Origin: Sphagnum magellanicum
Lineage: Eukaryota > Streptophyta > Sphagnopsida > Sphagnales > Sphagnaceae
Assembly (NCBI GenBank): GCA_021904315.1
Contig: CM038911.1
Span: forward strand, 3,395,780-3,459,779
Length of the DNA: 64,000 nucleotides
Direction: 5' to 3'
The position numbers were made by a program, and so were the translations under genes. Below, in pieces: positions 60,828-64,000 of this stretch (position 1 is the first letter of the stretch; each line of letters begins with the position of its first letter). Under the pieces are notes generated by a model, which was not told the origin of the DNA, ran no database searches, and was given only the letters and a program-made list of their open reading frames with translations.

Positions 60828-61507
60828 ACTGAAAAAATATCTATTTTTCAAATTGATAAACTCAAAAAAAGAACCTCGAAACTCTTTTTCAAACTATTTT
60901 CTCAACAGATTTTACTCAATTTATCTACACTAAAAAAGACTTTTCCCTCATTTTTGTCGTATATCGTAGTCATGCCCTTAATGATAGGCTTTTCTAAAGA
61001 CTTTTTATGTTATTTTCATTTAGGTTCAATTTGGATTTGTTTATTGCCTCCTTTCCTTTCCGAACGTTCTTTTCAGAATGATTTTGAAGATGGTACACTT
61101 GAATTGTATTGTTCAAGCGGCTATTGCTTGCAAAAAATATTACTTTCTAAATTGGTAGGTCGCTGGGTTCTTCAAATAAATGGTATTTTCCTTACTTTTC
61201 CAGTATTACAACTTCTATACCAATTTGATCAATCCAAAATAAATTGGTTTACTATTATTATAGGAAGCTTGGTACTTACTCTTATGTGTGGTATTCATTC
61301 TTGCTTGGCTCTTGGAATGACATTCAATAGTTGGAATAGCTTGCAAAATATTACCACCTTACCCACTCTATTACCCCTAATCCTTTTTTGTACCTCTATC
61401 GAAACAGAATGGTTTCATGTTTTTTATTAATGGGATATTTACTTTTGTTTCTATTTCTTTATCCTATCCCGGTCTCAATTACTTTACAAAAGTTAATAAG
61501 CCAATAA
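60828..61507 (+). pseudogene. ccmB: ccmB (cytochrome c maturation protein B), frameshifted, no ATG start
   Basis: CcmB is the membrane permease of the system I haem-transfer ABC complex. The clear homologous frame runs from at least 60,876 (KLFFKLFSQQILLNLSTLKK) through IGFSKDFLCYFHLGSIWICL, ELYCSSGYCLQKILLSKLVG, CGIHSCLALGMT and TEWFHV. No ATG or ACG was found at the expected start; the ATG at 60,954 is internal. After TEWFHV a one-base loss in a T run (about 61,418-61,423) gives an early stop. The remaining LLMGYLLLFLFLYPIPVSIT and its ending LQKLISQ continue in another frame to 61,507. Confidence 0.88.
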
Positions 61508-62148
61508 AATTGATTGCCTTTGCGTCAATTCAAAAAAGGGTATACTAGTTTTTATTGGCTCACTCATCGTAGATGTTGTGGAAAGGGAAAAAAGATTTTC
61601 CTCCCCCCCAGAAAATTATATATATATATATAATTTATTTTTTTGATTTTTGTATGTTCTTTCCTATGGTATACTCTTTCTCGTATACCGTCTAATTTGA
61701 GCAAAAAAAAAAAACAGAGAGGCGAAGTTCGAGCAAGGAAACTATGTCTAGGCAGCGCGGGTGCAAGTGAGTTGGCTTAGCATGGTGTAAAGTGTATTTT
61801 TGGCATCATACATGTCTTGGGGAGGCTCATTAGTAGAGCGCTTTAAAGCTCACAAAGAAAATAAATTTTCTTTCCTCCTTCATGAGCTGGCTTCTTCTCG
61901 GCAGGCTTTCACAAAGCAAAGAGCAAATAAAAAGTAAAAAAAAAATATTTATTTTTGACCGCTTCATTTTTCCAAACGCAATTAGGTAGTAATTATTTCG
62001 TCTCTTAAGCTCTAGTCAACTGTAGATGAAAAAATAAATATTTTTTTTTGTTGCCCTATTTGATCATTAGCATAAAATGATCCATATTATCTTTCCAGCT
62101 GCGTCATTGATGGATTATTATTTTATGACGAAACATTAGAAGATTCCT
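61508..62148. other. Mitochondrial spacer between ccmB and ccmC
   Basis: The spacer has A/T runs, including a palindromic AAATTATATATATATATATAATTT at about 61,613-61,636. No gene is recognised. A segment at about 61,820-61,860 (GGGGAGGCTCATTAGTAGAG) looks slightly tRNA-like but does not fold into a cloverleaf. Confidence 0.55.
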
Positions 62149-62931
62149 ATGTATTTTGAATTACTACGACCTTATTTTCTCATGTTATGTTCTTTTCGCT
62201 ACGCGCAAATTATCATTGGATTTCGTTGGTTTTTAACAGCGATGGCTATTTATCCAAGTATTTGGGTGGCACCATCTGATTTTCAATAGGGTGAAAATTC
62301 TCGCATTATCTATGTGCATGTTCCTGCAGCTCGGATGAGTTTACTTATTTATATTGCAATGGCTATTAGCAGCGTGTTGTTCTTACTAACAAAACATCCT
62401 CTTTTTCAGTTATTTTCCAAAACCAGTGCCAAAATAGGGGCTTTGTTTACATTGTTTACTCTAATAACTGGAGGTTTTTGGGGGAAACCTATGTGGGGTA
62501 CTTTTTGGGTGTGGGATGCTCGTTTAACCTCTGTATTAATCTTGTTTTTTATTTACCCAGGTGCACTGCGTTTTCAAGAGTTTTCTGCGGACGTTGCTTC
62601 TATTTTTATTTGTATAGGGCTGATCAATATACCAATAATTAAGTTTTCCGTAAACTGGTGGAATACATTGCATCAACCTTCAAGCATTAGCCAATTTGGT
62701 ACTTCAATACATATTTCTATGCCCATTCCAATCTTGTTAATCTCTACTAGCTTCTTATTTTTAACTGGGATTTCTTCCATTTTGGAAACACGTCGAATTA
62801 TTTTATCTTTTTCTGGTTTTTCTGTAAAAAATCAAATAAATTTGCAAAGCAACAATAGAAAACAGGTTTTTTTTTATACGAATAATAATCGAGCAAAAGC
62901 ACCTAAGGAAAGGTTGGCCTGTTTTTATTAG
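62149..62931 (+). pseudogene. ccmC: ccmC (cytochrome c maturation protein C), one in-frame TAG
   Basis: CcmC carries haem through its Trp-rich motif in system I cytochrome c maturation. The frame from MYFELLRPYFLML to the stop at 62,931 is 261 codons. It includes GGFWGKPMWGTFWVWDARLTSV (the WWD haem motif) and conserved His residues in VHVPAA and in NTLHQPSS. Codon 47 is TAG where relatives have Gln in DFQQGEN. Other codons differ in the opposite sense: CGG for the conserved Trp in VPAAWMSL, and CCN where relatives have Leu (IYPSI, SMPIPI). These look like C-to-U editing sites. So the TAG may be nuclear decay, or a U-to-C edited codon if the source plant has that editing. Confidence 0.92.
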
Positions 62932-63082
62932 GTTTTAAAACGCAGCTCAAGGTTTAAGAAAAACAAAAACAGCGCTCCACGTTAGAAAGAGCAAGAAAAT
63001 CTATTTTTTTACTGTACTACTAGATTTCAAAAATATTCAAAAAAATAGATTTTTTAACCAATTATAAGCAAAATTGACCGAA

Positions 63083-64000
63083 ATGAATAATGAATTGGGC
63101 CACTATTTCTTAGTATTGGGTAATTCTGTTGTATTAACTTACAACAAAAGACCTGCGGCTGTTTCACTTTATTTCTTTTTTCTACCATTTCCTTTTTTTG
63201 GTATTTTGTTTTGCTATATTTCTTTTGACTTTTCTAATTACAATGTATTTACCAACTCAAATGCCAATGCGCCTTTATTCCATAAAATCTCAGGAACATG
63301 GTCTAATCATGAGGGTAGTTTGTTATTATGGTGGTTGGATTCTAAGTTTTTATGGATTTATTTTTGGTTATCGGGCTCGACCCTGCAATATTTCAAAACG
63401 AGGGTGCAGCAAAAATATATTCCTTTTCGCAGACCCCTGGTGGCTTTCGCTTTGCTTCTTTTATAAAGAAAGAAAATATAAAATTCAGACGTCATTTGCA
63501 GAACTTATTTGATACCATAAATCACAAAAGCTCCCTTAAGAGCCAATCTAAAGCAGCACCCTCAAGTCTCCTTCGAGAGCCCTCGGATACGAAATTAGAA
63601 AATAATGCAAATACAAGAAGAGATAAGAGGCCTGTAAAGCTTACAAGGTGGAAGGAGGTTGAAAAAAACAAAAATATATATTTTTTTATTTGCTCTAACG
63701 TTTTATGGAATAATTTAGATTTCTTCTTTTGACACGAAATGCACAAAGATAAGGTTTTGTTTATTGATGACGGCAGATTTACATGGACATTGCCTTTCTG
63801 TTTTCTGATTTTCTTATTAGCGAGTTCTAATCCTTTTGTTCGAATTTCATTTATTTGTACTAAATCACTTGCAAAATTAAAATCCTGTTTTAGAAGATCC
63901 TATATTAGCTATACATCCCCCTTGCATTTATGCAGGATACGTCGCCAGTGCCATTGGCTTTCGTCTATGTTTATCTAGAATAATGAACGCTATTTTGCAC
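63083..64000 (+). pseudogene. ccmFN: ccmFN (haem lyase subunit), frameshifted and cut by window end
   Basis: CcmF attaches haem to apocytochrome c. The start [20 protein letters not shown] and the haem-lyase motif [15 protein letters not shown] are clear. An extra base after LLLWW shifts the frame; [18 protein letters not shown] follows in frame 2. RRPLVAFAL then returns in the first frame, [16 protein letters not shown] in a third, and LLASSNPFVRISFICTKSLA (63,820-63,880) follows. At least three frame changes are needed, so this copy is dead or the sequence has several indel errors. The 3' end lies beyond the window. Confidence 0.88.

Noticed and set aside
61820..61890. Possible tRNA in the ccmB-ccmC spacer
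   Set aside because: A D-arm-like phrase is present, but no acceptor, anticodon or T stem can be closed.

Overview
This window looks like a piece of a land-plant nuclear genome, probably a seed-free plant. Its last ~19 kb is mitochondrial DNA: either a NUMT (nuclear copy of mitochondrial DNA) or an assembly join. Positions 1 to ~44.1 kb are AT-rich and gene-poor. They hold three intron-containing plant genes on the + strand: a secretory class III peroxidase (8.2-10.1 kb), a family-1 UDP-glycosyltransferase (30.4-33.6 kb), and a protein kinase with an MLKL/HeLo-like helical N-terminal domain (41.5-44.0 kb). The low gene density, the old LINE remnant and the kinase family suggest a lycophyte (perhaps Lycopodiaceae) or a bryophyte. 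The introns, rps1, rps2 and ccm genes in the mitochondrial part agree with that. This placement is inference.

Other nuclear features are: an 83-bp tandem repeat (about five copies) just upstream of the peroxidase; a decayed LINE (14.6-17.6 kb); a 23-nt poly-C run; a 1.4-kb degenerate satellite (24.3-25.7 kb); a complete PIF/Harbinger-type MITE with TTA target duplications (28.68-29.04 kb); and, directly 3' of the UGT gene, a decayed copy of the UGT last exon followed by a decayed copy of the kinase N-terminal domain, joined at a perfect 20-bp inverted repeat. The last item records an old duplication of a UGT-kinase unit.

From about 45 kb onward the sequence is mitochondrial. On + lie nad1 exon 1 (287 nt) with the 5' part of its group II intron. 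On - lie rps1, atp8, atp4 and cox1, in that transcriptional order. Next come trnC(GCA) (+), trnF(GAA) (-), then rps2, ccmB, ccmC and ccmFN (all +), the last cut by the window end. Four cox1 exons can be placed to the base and give introns at coding positions 323 (group II), 511 (group II), 624 (group I) and 732 (group II, with a long reverse-transcriptase/maturase ORF). nad1 exon 1 gives position 287. These match intron sites known from bryophyte and lycophyte mitochondria.

The mitochondrial DNA is damaged. cox1 has an in-frame TAA and TGA near its start and many C-to-T/G-to-A type changes; ccmC has one TAG; atp8, ccmB and ccmFN are frameshifted; and a 279-bp copy of the atp8 3' half sits where the nad1 intron and the cox1 position-732 intron are both cut. 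Intact atp4, rps1 and rps2 point to a fairly recent transfer. Some codons (CGG for a conserved Trp and CCN for conserved Leu in ccmC) look like unedited C-to-U RNA-editing sites of the source mitochondrion.
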